Assembly: GCA_022494885.1 (NCBI GenBank)
Contig: JAGVSM010004256.1
Span: 372,001 to 436,000, forward strand
Source of the DNA: Micrasema longulum
Taxonomy: Eukaryota > Arthropoda > Insecta > Trichoptera > Brachycentridae
DNA: 64,000 bases
Direction: 5' to 3'
Below the pieces are notes generated by a model, which ran no database searches, was not told the origin of the DNA, and worked only from the letters and a program-made list of their open reading frames with translations. Shown here piece by piece: positions 53,342-63,210 of this stretch (positions within the stretch are counted from its first letter, which is position 1; every line of letters begins with the position of its first letter). Made by a program: the position numbers and the translations under genes.

Positions 53342-53710
53342 TATCTTCTTCTTGCGGTGCCTTGTCAGGGCCCCCCGACGTTGACGATGACTACAGCGAA
53401 AGCATCTCGGTCCTGGGCTACTTTCATATTCCGCAGCCAGGACAACTGCTTATTGGATGTACTCGCCATAGTGATTCCCGGGAAAAGATGACCAGAGTGG
53501 TGTTCCGTTGCCTTCTCTGGTGGATTTTTCTGTCGGGTTTACCTTCCCTTGGCTGGTAGGTTCTGGTTTGGAGGCGCCGGAAACTCTTTACATCCTCTTG
53601 GTATCTGCTGTGATCACCCCGTTATGAGTGTGATCCCATTGCCCAGGGTTCGCGACGTGGACGCTAACGAGTAGGACTAGTCAGTAGTGTTGCCGGTGGA
53701 ATGCAACCGG
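53342..53710 (-). mobile_element. RTE-like LINE deletion derivative
   Basis: On the minus strand the 3' part (53455-53342) reads QLSWLRNMKVAQDRDAFAVV and IVNVGGP-stop, the same C-terminal end as at 2075-2230 (QLSWLRNI..., NREAFPHVIVNVGG). It is fused directly to about 250 bp of GC-rich sequence (53456-53708) with CCGGGAATCACTATGGCG, GAGAAGGCAACGGAACACC, CTACCAGCCAAGGGAAGG. The latter looks like LINE 5'-leader sequence but carries no RT or endonuclease. Inference: an internally deleted copy. Confidence 0.55.
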
Positions 53711-53714
53711 GCGT

Positions 53715-54430
53715 TCGCAGCATTTTAAAAAATCATTTATTATATATTTATTGGTCTCCCCTGAATAATGCACGCACGCCTCGAGTGTGCTTTGCATGTG
53801 TGGAAGTAGTAAGCATAAAGAAGAGCAATGTGGGTGGATTCTTAAACTCAAGCGTGAAAAAAATATATGAACAGAAATATATAAATATTTCGTTTTGACA
53901 ACACTCCTGTAGAATATTCGTTTGCAAATTATTTCCGCCTCCCATTAACGACCCTAAACATCCCCTTAAATTAATCCACTTGGCAGCATTACACCCTGTA
54001 TTAATTGTATTGTTTTTTATGCTCAACATTTTACAATTTTTAAATTAATCCCAATGTCAAAATCAACTTTTTTTAAGGAAAGCACATTTGAATAAAATAA
54101 AAACTTTGTAAAAATGAGATGTCTTCATTTAAATATTTATTTAAGCCAATAGTGACTACACAAACTATAAAAACGGATTATGCAAGCCAAAATGTATAAA
54201 CACAGGTCTTCATAAATAACACGTTAGATATTTTTATCGTATTATATAAAATAAAAATGAATATAAAATAATAAGTAAAGATAAATTAATTTAAATATTA
54301 ACCAGCGCTCTCTTGTCCAACCGTTGGCGTTGGGTGGTTCTGTATTTTCTTAATAATATGAAAGTAATCAGGTCACTAATGCAATAACCAAATACTACAT
54401 AAAATAATGTTTAAGATAGTTAGGTTAAAG
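53715..54430. other. Unassigned AT-rich stretch
   Basis: No coding block or repeat partner identified. Confidence 0.35.
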
Positions 54431-54435
54431 TATGT

Positions 54436-54765
54436 ATGACAATTTTATTTCACAGAAATTCATTCAAAAATTTCAAATATAATATAACGCACCTCCATCA
54501 GATATATATAATGTCACGCAACCCACCCTCTCGTATTGGGGTAAGAGAGGCCAAGAACGTCAGGGGTGGTGTGTTGTATGTTGTATGCAAAGCATGCACT
54601 TCGAACCCCTTTCTGCTATACAAAACGGCAATCGCTACTAAGCCGCACGAAAAAGACATTCCCATGCATAACGACGAACGCATTATTGTACCTACCGGGA
54701 TAATTTCGGATTTCGATACAATGACTTTACCTAGGAATTTCGCGATTTTAGTTAGTAATAAATGA
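54436..54765 (+). CDS. Unrecognised 109-codon ORF (doubtful)
   Basis: An open frame in moderately GC-rich DNA, with SRNPPSRIGVREAKNVRGGV, LYVVCKACTSNPF and PTGIISDFDTMTLPRNFAIL. No domain is recognised, there is no signal peptide, and a 61-codon ORF overlaps antisense. Length is not beyond chance in this window. Listed because the second half is of protein-like composition. Confidence 0.15.
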   Translation: MTILFHRNSFKNFKYNITHLHQIYIMSRNPPSRIGVREAKNVRGGVLYVVCKACTSNPFLLYKTAIATKPHEKDIPMHNDERIIVPTGIISDFDTMTLPRNFAILVSNK

Positions 54766-54839
54766 TTATTGTCTCAATTCAAAATACGAGTAGGTACGGT
54801 ATATCTTTACGAGCCTTATATTTAAGATGCTGGTGAAAT

Positions 54840-55400
54840 GAAGAGTGCAATCCGAATTCGGAGATAAAACCAGAATTGAGATGACGAGATCAACATTCTA
54901 CAAAATGCAGAAACTCTGGTGCAACCGATATCTGAGTCAAAGCACAAGATGGAGAGCAATTAAAGCATGTATTGCGGTGTTGCTGTATGGATTGCAGGGT
55001 TCGACTCTCAAAGTCTAAAAGATGAACGAAATTGAGTCCTCCGAACTATGGTTGTGCAGAAGGAGGATACAAACCTCATGGACTGATCGTGTCTCCAATG
55101 AAGCAATTTTATGCATCCTAAATAAAGAGAGAAAGTTACCGACCACTGTCAAATGAAAAGCCTCATACTTTGGTCACGTATTTCTCAGTGAGAAGTGTGC
55201 CCTTCTGCATTTATTTTGGAAGGAAAGATAGAGGGCATGCGGAGTATAGGACGTAAAAGAGCGTCATGAACACTTAGACGGTGGTTCGGTGTGCCGGATG
55301 GAGCAGCGCCGATTGGACTGGCCCAGGAACGCGACGAGTTAAGAATGATGGTCGCCAACCTCTGGAAGGAGCGACAAAGGAAAGAAAAGAAGATATATCA
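54840..55400 (+). mobile_element. RTE-like LINE reverse-transcriptase C-terminus, broken
   Basis: Readable blocks, in order: RIEMTRSTFYKMQKLWCN, ACIAVLLYGLQGSTLKV, then ELWLCRRRIQTSWTDRVSNE and AILCILNKERKLPTTVK, then SYFGHVF and, after frameshifts, RLDWPRNATS and SGRSDKGK. These are the RIEMAR-x-x-F, LLYG-x-E-x-WTL, RRML-x-(I/T)SWTD-x-V-(T/S)NE and FGHV motifs of RTE-type LINEs. At least three stops and two frameshifts. 5'-truncated. Confidence 0.85.
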
Positions 55401-55404
55401 TTTA

Positions 55405-56100
55405 TTGAATAACTTTATAATCCAATGCAAAAATAGTATTTCAATACTGCAAGAAAATAAATGAGACATTCTGTCAACTTTGTCACTAACCTGAGGAATT
55501 AGCACAAGAGTCAAGTAGTATTTTCATTCATATGTAGCCCAAACGAGAGCGAAATACGATACTTAGCAGTAAGATAGTTTTATGGGATATGAGTGAAGTT
55601 ATGAAAATAGGCATGACATGTAATAGATCTGAACCGAACAGAGAATAAGACATTGTTTTTGTTTCAATTGCTTAAAAAAGTATGAAATTATTAAAAATAT
55701 CGAATCTCTTAATTTACTAGTATGTTTAAGGTCATAATTCGTCGTAAAATCTACCGTTATTTCGTCATTTCTGAGTTTACTAGATTAAATTGTATTTCCG
55801 ATCATAATAAATATATATTTATTTATTTTTTTAAACTCGAGTGTTTCATAAACTTTTCGATGTTCCGATACTTGTTGGCCAATCAATGATAAAACTTATT
55901 AAACATAACCTGTATATATATTTTGTACATGTATATCAGAATAAAAAATCGGATATTATTATAAATAGGTATTTTGTAATAAGACAAACAAAAGAGCAGT
56001 GACCAAAGTAATTATTTTTTTAAGAAAAAGAGAAATACTAGAGTTCTCATTATTTACTCCATTAATTAAATTTTCAGACCATTTCCTAAAAGTCGTAAAT
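55405..56100. other. Unassigned AT-rich stretch
   Basis: No coding block or repeat partner identified. Confidence 0.35.
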
Positions 56101-56104
56101 AACT

Positions 56105-56210
56105 TGTGCTGGAAAAATGGAAATCGACTTGTGGTAGAGTGGGATTTGAACCTCGTGCCTTTAATCCGTAAGTCCACAATACTACCACGGGACCACAATC
56201 CGGCTCAACA
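56105..56210 (-). mobile_element. tRNA-derived SINE head (family S3), best copy
   Basis: The reverse complement gives GAGCCGGATTGTGGTCCCGT, GGTAGTATTGTGGACTTACG, GATTAAAGGCACGAGGTTCA, AATCCCACTCTACCAC. It has good A- and B-box spacing. Its 5' edge abuts TATTTATTTATT. Confidence 0.7.
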
Positions 56211-56214
56211 TATT

Positions 56215-56945
56215 TATTTATTAATTTTATTTAAATGTACAGAGCAGCACGATTTCAATGTACATACAAATATGATTAGGTAATTACAAAAATATATTCT
56301 AAAAAAATGCACAATAGAATATTAAAGTCCAACATATAGTAGTAGTTCATGAAATATGTATTATTTTCTTTTTTGAAAATGTTTTTTATATATTTTTTAT
56401 ATCTGAGCATGTTTTCACTCTTCATTTTAATTCTTACCTTTTAATTACTTTTACCAATTTTTTTTCTTGTTTTTTAATATTTTTTCCATTCATTTGTAAA
56501 TACTAACTACAAACTTTTAAACAACTTTTTTTACTTTAATTTTAATTTTTAAACAACATCCATATATGTTTTTTTCCTTCTCTTTTTTGTACTTTCATTG
56601 ATAACCTTACATAATATAATTATTATATAATATGGAAACTTCACTGGTCCATTAGAGTTAAGTCTAACTTTGTAAAATATAAAACTTTGTAACCGTACTG
56701 TATGTTTCCTGAATAAAATAAAATAAAAAAAATAGTCTAAAACAATAGTAAACAAAGACGAATCAGTCACTAAAACACATTATGATTGAAATTGTAAAGT
56801 CCACCTTAAATTTGAATAATTTAAAAGATACTTTAACTTGCTTTTAATAAGATTTAGTAATGCTGTACTCTGTACTGTGTTCTTGTTGGTTTGTTCAACT
56901 TTTAATAAAAAGGATTAATTAAAAACAAATTTAAAACACGCGTTT
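56215..56945. other. Unassigned AT-rich stretch
   Basis: ATTATGTTTCCTGAATAAAA, TAAAATAAAAAAAATAG (56700-56735) may be a retroelement tail. Nothing else. Confidence 0.3.
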
Positions 56946-56949
56946 TTAT

Positions 56950-57310
56950 ATCATAGCGGAATTGCATCACAAATTCCCAAATCCGGATCGAGATTATAAA
57001 CGTGTCAAAATTCAATATTCCTTCGGTGAAATTTATTCCGTGCCCGACAGCGCATTGGACAGCCAAAATGCACTTTGTGCCTGTCACGAACTTCATGCAA
57101 TCTGTTTTCTACGAACACCAAAAGTGAATTGTCCCGCCATATTCGGGTCGATTTGCATCAAAATGTTTTATAAGTTTCATCAGCAGGATGTGAAGACGAG
57201 GTCGCGGCCATATTTGGGCCCCTCGTGACTGAATCACAGCGGAATCTTCATTTACATCAAGATCTTATATCATAACAATTTTGTTTGCATTCTCAGTGAT
57301 GAAAAGGTGT
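56950..57310. other. GC-richer non-repetitive island
   Basis: GATCGAGATTATAAACGTG, CCGTGCCCGACAGCGCATTG, GACGAGGTCGCGGCCATATT, TGGGCCCCTCG. An 88-codon ORF (56962-57228) and an antisense one overlap, with no family features. No partner elsewhere in the window. Function unknown. Confidence 0.3.
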
Positions 57311-57384
57311 TTCAAAATAATGGAATCAAGAATCAGATGCGCAGATTAGATTGATAGTTTTTCATGTAATCACGCACAACAGTA

Positions 57385-57490
57385 AATTGATTTATTTCAC
57401 GGTTTTTAAAATCCACAGATGTTTATTGTTTCAGGCTCCGACTAGCTGTGTTTAAAAAGGACCTTTTTATAGGATGATGCTTAAACTATT
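57385..57490 (-). mobile_element. Retroelement 3' fragment (CCCGACTAGC family), copy 3
   Basis: TTTATTTCACGGTTTTTAAA, GTTTCAGGCTCCGACTAGCT, GTGTTTAAAAAGGACCTTTT and GATGATGCTTAAACTATTTC. An internal deletion relative to the copies at 10440 and 42665. Confidence 0.55.
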
Positions 57491-57571
57491 TCACAACATT
57501 ATTTTTTGGTATGTGTATTTTTGTACATACACAAATCTGGATTTCTCCTGAGGGGGAGTAGGTATATATAT

Positions 57572-57898
57572 TTTTTTTTATCAATATTCCTACAGAGATG
57601 AGGTAGAATTTTTTCAAATTCAGGATTATCGATATTCGAGCGTTTACAGGAGCGTTTACAGGTGCTCCAACACGCTAGTGAATGGTTTCTCATTTAATAA
57701 GATATATATACAAGAATCAAAAATGGTACCTGTGTCGATATTCGCTAATAAGCGGAATGGGGAATGTTGTAAAAACGTAAAGTGGCCACTCAACCCAGCC
57801 AATGACAGGTCATAAGCCCTGTAAACGCTCGAATATCGATAATCCTGAATTTGAAAAAAATCTACCTCATCTCTGTAGGAATATTGATAAAAAAAATA
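57572..57898. repeat. Foldback GTGGCCACTT-family variant
   Basis: TATCAATATTCCTACAGAGA, TGAGGTAGAATTTTTTCAAA, TTCAGGATTATCGATATTCG (57579-57638) returns inverted at 57833-57893. Between are AACGTAAAGTGGCCACTCAA, CCAGCCAATGACAGGTCATA and AGCCCTGTAAACGC. The stem block differs in sequence from the other family members but keeps their layout. Confidence 0.8.
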
Positions 57899-57934
57899 AT
57901 TAAATAAACTTAAACTATTTACTTATTCATTCAT

Positions 57935-57962
57935 TCATTTATTTATTTATTTATTTACTAAT
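57935..57962. repeat. (TCAT)/(TTTA) microsatellite
   Basis: TTCATTCATTCATTTATTTA followed by more TTTA units. Confidence 0.9.
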
Positions 57963-58255
57963 TCATTTAAAATTACACTCGTTTAAATATTGATGAACTT
58001 ATTAAGGCTTTTTAGGCTGTGCCCGTGTCAAGCCATAATAATTAACAATAAAAAATACATTGTAAAATTAATTAGATTAAATTCAATAATAATTATAATA
58101 GAAAGTGAAACATACATATATATATTGCAAAATATTTTTTTTTAATAACGAGATATAATTCAAATTTAATAAGATTTACATATTAAATTAATTGAAGAAT
58201 TCAAAATTTATACGTTTTTTTTTTTTTTATAAGTGACATTGATTTTACAGTTTAT

Positions 58256-58475
58256 CATCATCATCCAACCTTTATCCGTATCCGATGGTGCATAGGGCCC
58301 AGGAGTGTAAAATCAAATTCATTGAATTTCAGTATTTTTTTAGAGGAAGGCTAGGTCTTACAATGAAACACTTCAGTGTAAAAACACCTCCGAAAACAAA
58401 TACTCTCCCAGGACCGCAAGCGTGGTAGGAAAACGTGCCATCCACTAAATAGACTACTAGGCGGACGTTTTTTTC
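58256..58475 (-). mobile_element. SINE S1, copy 4 (diverged)
   Basis: On the minus strand: the head retains GCACGTTTTCCTACCACGCT; the body has GGTGTTTTTACACTGAAGTG, TTTCATTGTAAGACC; the tail GGGCCCTATGCACCATCGGA, TACGGATAAAGG. Confidence 0.65.
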
Positions 58476-58871
58476 CAGAATTTTTACCTGAGTGCAGCCA
58501 TCAAGTCAAAAACACTCGTCCAGGATTCTGATTCTATTTCACACACAGAACTTTATTCTTCATCCGCCTAGACCCAGTCAGTTTATGGGATGAGATAAAA
58601 CTAAGGTTTGTGGTCTTTAGTCTTCGTGCATTGTTTTTAATGATTTTAGCGAATTTGTTATAAGTATATACTTTTTTTTAATACACATTAGACGCCCAGG
58701 CTTTAAAAATACAGTTTACTTATAAAATACACAATAAAGTTTACAAAAAATAATAAGTTGCAGTTATGCCATCTACACATAGCTTAAAAAGTAAAGTTAT
58801 TAAGATATGTTTATAAATATACAACAAAAGTAATTCAAAAACCTGCAACTCGTTACTAAGTTTCTGGTTTT

Positions 58872-58893
58872 CGTTTACGTTTACGTTTACGTT
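58872..58893. repeat. (CGTTTA)n microsatellite
   Basis: Three and a half CGTTTA units. Confidence 0.9.
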
Positions 58894-59039
58894 GTTACAA
58901 AGTGTCAATTAATAACGGAATAAATATGAAATCAATATTTTAAAATTATTATGAAGTGTTAAAAAATAAAATTTTATAACGCTAACAACAAAGTTTTATT
59001 TTCATAATAATTTATAACGAAGTGTTACGAAGTGAGTGC

Positions 59040-59214
59040 CGATTTAATGAATAAGAAATATGGATGTTCAAACATAGGCAAAATGGTGAATGTTACACCG
59101 TGTGTAAAGTGGCCACTTAAACCAGCCAATGACAGGTCATAAGCCCTGTAAATGCCTTGACTTCCATATTCCCTTATTTAAGGTATTCTCCATCCCTGTT
59201 GTGATTTGTTAGGA
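59040..59214 (+). repeat. GTGGCCACTT-family repeat
   Basis: GTTCAAACATAGGCAAAATG, GTGAATGTTACACCGTGTGT, AAAGTGGCCACTTAAACCAG, CCAATGACAGGTCATAAGCC, ATGCCTTGACTTCCATATTC. It ends after CCCTGTTGTGATTTGTTAGG; the distal part is missing. Confidence 0.85.
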
Positions 59215-59339
59215 ATAATAAACAATTTTTTTTTTTCGTTAAATACATTTTTTTTAACCTTTTCATTTCTTTCTTTTTATTTTATTTGCATACTTGAGAT
59301 TTTAATTCCAATGAGGACTGTTAATCTTTAAATTTTTTT

Positions 59340-59990
59340 GACATAAATTTTTATTTATTTTGTTTTATTTTTATCTTGTTTTAGTTGCATTTATGAGGAC
59401 TCACTATTTTTTTTTCTAAATCTTCTAAATCGTAATGCACATGTTTATTCTTTAATTTAATTGTATTTTGTTATCTCCTCTCTATTTAATTGTTCCTTTA
59501 TCCTTCTTCTTTCCTTCCCACCCCCTCTCCTCTCTTCATAGTATAGAGTTAATTTTTTTTTAAATATATTTATTTTTGTTAATCTTTCCTTTTAATTTTT
59601 GTATAAAATTGTAAGATTCAATATGTCCATGTATTTATAATTTTCTCAAACTGAACGGTTTGGGTAGGTAGGAAGAAATTGCTTTAAGGCAATATGCCAC
59701 CCTTATATGTATATATATTGTATATATAAAGTGTCAAATAAATAAATAAAATATTTATAATCTTTAAAAATAGTTTTTTTTTTTAATACTATTCTTTTAT
59801 TTTCAAAGCATCAAAAATGTGTACAATATTATGTCTGTACTCTTTTGAAAATAAGTCTGAGCACCCGACAACAAACTATTATTTAATAGTTTATTGGGAA
59901 AACTATGTTTTAATACTTCATGATTTTTTTATATAATGTATTAGTATTGTAATAACACGTATTTTATTAAATAAATACTCTATAATTATA
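59340..59990 (+). mobile_element. Retroelement 3' end (GAGCACCCGAC family), interrupted copy
   Basis: The left part GTTTTATTTTTATCTTGTTT, GTTGCATTTATGAGGACTCA continues at about 59790 with TTATGTCTGTACTCTTTTG, AAGTCTGAGCACCCGACAAC, AAACTATTATTTAATAGTTT and ends TTTTATTAAATAAATACTC. The order equals 30960-31370. Confidence 0.65.
59485..59752 (+). mobile_element. Nested LINE 3' tail
   Basis: Inserted in the preceding element. GGAAGAAATTGCTTTAAGGC, AATATGCCACCCTTATATG, then GTGTCAAATAAATAAATAAA. No coding part remains. Confidence 0.5.
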
Positions 59991-60324
59991 AAATATAAAA
60001 AATACCGAAAAAAAATTACACTGCTCAGACCAATATTATAATTAAATAGTAAAGGAGTGACTTATTTAAACATTGTTTTTGCTGATTTACTATGTTGTAA
60101 TTGTCATTTTTTTATTAAATTAAAGCAGTTGAAGTATTAAATATATCAAAAAGATCGTTGAATTTGTAGGCAAAATGAAACCGCACTAATAGAGAGAATA
60201 ACTGGGCATAGTTTGTTTGAAAAGATTTTGTACGGAAAGTACATCTAAGTCTGGTGGTCTTAAATGGAATCCTAAAGTTAATTTCAATTAACAAGCATGG
60301 ACAATCTATAACAGTATTATGCAG

Positions 60325-60937
60325 CAGTGGCGAACTGTGATTTTATTTACAGGTAAGCCGTACAAAAATATAATTTATTTGTGTCTAAACAGTAGGTACA
60401 CTATATATTGTAAGTTATATATACTATAAATTGGTATTTTTTCTGTGGTTCTGTGTGATACAACAACTTTCATCTATGAAATCAACCCAAACGACGTAAC
60501 TTCGTGATATATTATATTGTGTAGCTATATTATCCATTCATTTAACACATACCTTATATAAACGATCATAAAAAATAGCAGTATTCACATTACGATTGAA
60601 TTGTCAACTGGCCTATTTGTTCTAGAAATGAATAATGCCAAATACGGCCGCGTCGAGCGCCACATGTGTTGCGAGTCATATGTCAAAAGTATCATCTCAA
60701 AGAAAAATAGTCCTTAAGAAATAATGTTTGAAATACTGTTTTCCAAATCGAGAATCTTCAAAGAATTTGTGTTTTATATTTTCAAAGAATAAATATTTTT
60801 ATTTACATTTGGAGAAAAATATAAATGGTGGCAATGTTTGTTTGTTTTCTGTAAATAAAGTTACCTTAAAACATTATTATGGATCCAAAGAAGATGGTAA
60901 GCTGCGCATAATAGCTTATATACACGGTTCGCCCCTG
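60325..60937. mobile_element. Non-autonomous hAT element, 613 bp (same family as 8943-10080)
   Basis: The left end CAGTGGCGAACTGTGATTTT and the inverted right end CAGGGGCGAACCGTGTATAT match the two ends of 8943-10080 in swapped order. Subterminal ATTATGCGCAGCTT is shared, as is the internal AAATGAATAATGCCAAA. Flanks are TTATGCAG (60317-60324) and TATATGCAG (60938-60946), a target duplication with a one-base change in length. No transposase. Confidence 0.8.
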
Positions 60938-61439
60938 TATATGCAGTGTAACAATATTGGCTACTATGCGTCTCGGTGAAAGCGAGGATATAATATGCAA
61001 ATGTTCTAATAATAAATCATGCGATTCATCTTATAGTTAATATATCGTAGGAATATGAATGATAACAAAAATATTTCATTGAATCGCGATATCTATGTCA
61101 GAATTATTTTAATACCTAGTATCCCATATTATATGCAATATTAATGACATTGAAATATTTAACTCTGCCAAGAGGGACATGAGGTAAATTAATACCTTTC
61201 TTATAAAATAAACATAATGTATCATGTAATTTGGACAAATTTCGCAGACTTAGACACCGTGCAATTAATTCACATCAAAGGCCATCGATTTAATAATTAA
61301 TAATCTAACAATTTTCCCCTGACACTTAATCATAAATTGTAGTGAATTACCTTGAAGAACTATGGTTCTAGCAATAAATAACGCATAAACAATGTTTTAA
61401 TTAATTTTTTTTTGTCAAAATTCTAAATACATACTACGA

Positions 61440-62135
61440 GCATATAGATAATACAGTAAATAAATCACTGAAATTACTTGGTTCATTAACAGAATATCCT
61501 CTGATTTTACTAATGTCCGTACAATCAAAACTCTTTATTGCTCAACTGTTCGCCCTCTTCTTGAATATGCCTCAGTGGTCTGGTCTCCATTCTATGTCAA
61601 TCGCATAAATCACATTGAATCAGTCCAACATCGCTTGCTTCGAAAAATAGCGTGGATGCTTGGACTAGAGAGAGATAATTATTCTTATGCTGAAATAGAG
61701 TCAATGTTAAATATTTCTAGTCTACAAAAACGTAGAACTAATATTGATTCCATATATATGTTCGGCATACTAAATGGTATAATCGATGTTCCATCATTAC
61801 TGGGACAAGTAAAATTCAATATTCCGACTCGTAGATTGAGAAACAATGAAGTACTGTTCATCGATCAGCATAGAACAAACTATGGCCTAAATTCTCCAAA
61901 GACCCGCCTTTGTCGTATTGTTAACTCAAGACAAGATCTGGATTTTTTTGGTTTAAGTTTACAACGATTTAAACGGGCACTAAATAAATAGTCCAGATCT
62001 TGTCTCGATGTCCCTTATGTTTGTCAATGCTTCTTTCTTTTTTATAATGTTTTAAACTATTCTTTTATTGTAATATTTAAACCTTATAAATTGTATACAT
62101 GGACAATGTCCGTTAATAAATAAATAAATACAATT
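61440..62135 (+). mobile_element. LINE reverse-transcriptase C-terminus, best ORF (family L1)
   Basis: An open frame of 138 codons (61575-61991) reads VVWSPFYVNRINHIESVQHR, LLRKIAWMLGLERDNYSYAE, IESMLNISSLQKRRTNIDS and ends with DLDFFGLSLQRFKRALNK. One frameshift upstream (about 61500) restores RTIKTLYCSTVRPLLEYAS. This is the R-(P/S)-x-LEYAS-x-(V/I)W-x-P plus IE-x-(V/I)Q-x-(R/K)-(L/F)LR signature of CR1/Jockey-type LINEs. The catalytic FADD core is absent, so it is 5'-truncated. The 3' UTR ends TTAATAAATAAATAAATAC. Confidence 0.9.
61929..62005. repeat. Conserved 14-bp stem at the L1 stop codon, second copy
   Basis: AGACAAGATCTGGA at 61929-61942 and its exact complement at 61992-62005. The stop codon (TAG, 61989-61991) lies just before the right half-stem. 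Confidence 0.85.
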
Positions 62136-62237
62136 ATTAATTTCGTCTACAAGTTGAGTTTAGATTAGGTTAGATTGTTTTGGGTGTTCGGAAAGATAAA
62201 TAATACAGTTCTGAGTGTGTGAAATAGATCGAGAACC

Positions 62238-62595
62238 ATGGACGAGTTTTTTTATTGGATTTGACCCTTTCTTGATTCTGTTGATGATGCTTATCTCAGT
62301 CTTTCTTGGTACACGGATCTCGACATATGTGCACCTATCATTTATCGTTTTACCACACATTCGCCTGAGGGATCGCATTTCGACGGCATTTAACCTACTT
62401 TCATAATTTTTTTTTCAATTCCATACTTCGCTCCCATACATTAGAGTTGCCACAAGAACTCCATTGTGAACTGCTAGTTTTGCCTCCAGCGATAAACATT
62501 TGTTGCCAAAGTAGATTTCAGTGCACCATTCACCCTGTTTCCGGCACTCACCCTCCTTTCCATCCCTAGTAAACAAACTTCCCAGATACACAAAG
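62238..62595 (-). mobile_element. LINE C-terminal pseudogene (family L3), second copy
   Basis: The minus strand matches 46810-47350 in the shared part: TTCATAATTTT versus TTCATCATCATTTTTCC, CCATACTTCGCTCC, AGAACTCCATTGTGAACTGC, TAGTTTTGCCTCC. It extends further upstream with a frame reading LCIWEVCLLGMERR, the LCIWE/YLG-x-(L/M) region of the RT palm and thumb. Multiple stops. Confidence 0.75.
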
Positions 62596-62649
62596 TTAAA
62601 AACCCTGTAAAAATTCAGTGAAGGAAATCGATTCGAGATCTATGTTATA

Positions 62650-62865
62650 TTTATCGATTCCAAGCAGCGTGGACGTGAAATATGGATTTTAAAGGTGGTT
62701 CTATTTTTCAATATTTCATTGTTCCTGGTCTGACACCTGAAGCGAAATACTGATTACTAAACTATTTACAGTTCACGTAACAAAAACAATCCATATGCGC
62801 TGAAAATTAAATGCTAATGCAGTGCTCTATGCATCACTGTGTGCGAATAGGGAAACGATAAAACA
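62650..62865 (+). mobile_element. SINE S1, 5'-truncated copy
   Basis: GGACGTGAAATATGGATTTT, CATTGTTCCTGGTCTGACAC, CTGAAGCGAAATACTGATTA, TGCAGTGCTCTATGCATCAC, TGTGTGCGAATAGGG. The tRNA head is lost except for the last bases. Confidence 0.65.
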
Positions 62866-62869
62866 TTTG

Positions 62870-63210
62870 TACTTAGCAAACAAAGTTAAAGTATGTCTTC
62901 TTTCAAACGATCACTGAATCAAATCCAATTATAAACACCTCTCTCCCGCTTCCACTCCCACAAAGTCCACTGTAAACCATTGAGTCTTTCTAATTTTGTT
63001 ATAATAATTTTCTTTGTATAAATGTGTCCATAAAAATGCCCATTGGGCGTATATATAAATAAAAAAAATAAAAAAAGTAAATATTTTAAGATTTGAATAC
63101 ACTTCAATGGCATGAAAACCGTTTTCTATCGAAGATAAAAGTAAATTATGATGTAATATTTTTAGAGATAAATAAAATAACATTGTTTTATGAACCACTT
63201 TTTTCATTTA
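62870..63210. other. Unassigned AT-rich stretch
   Basis: Overlapping antisense ORFs of 64 and 92 codons show no family features. The right end joins the ribozyme-like motif. Confidence 0.3.
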
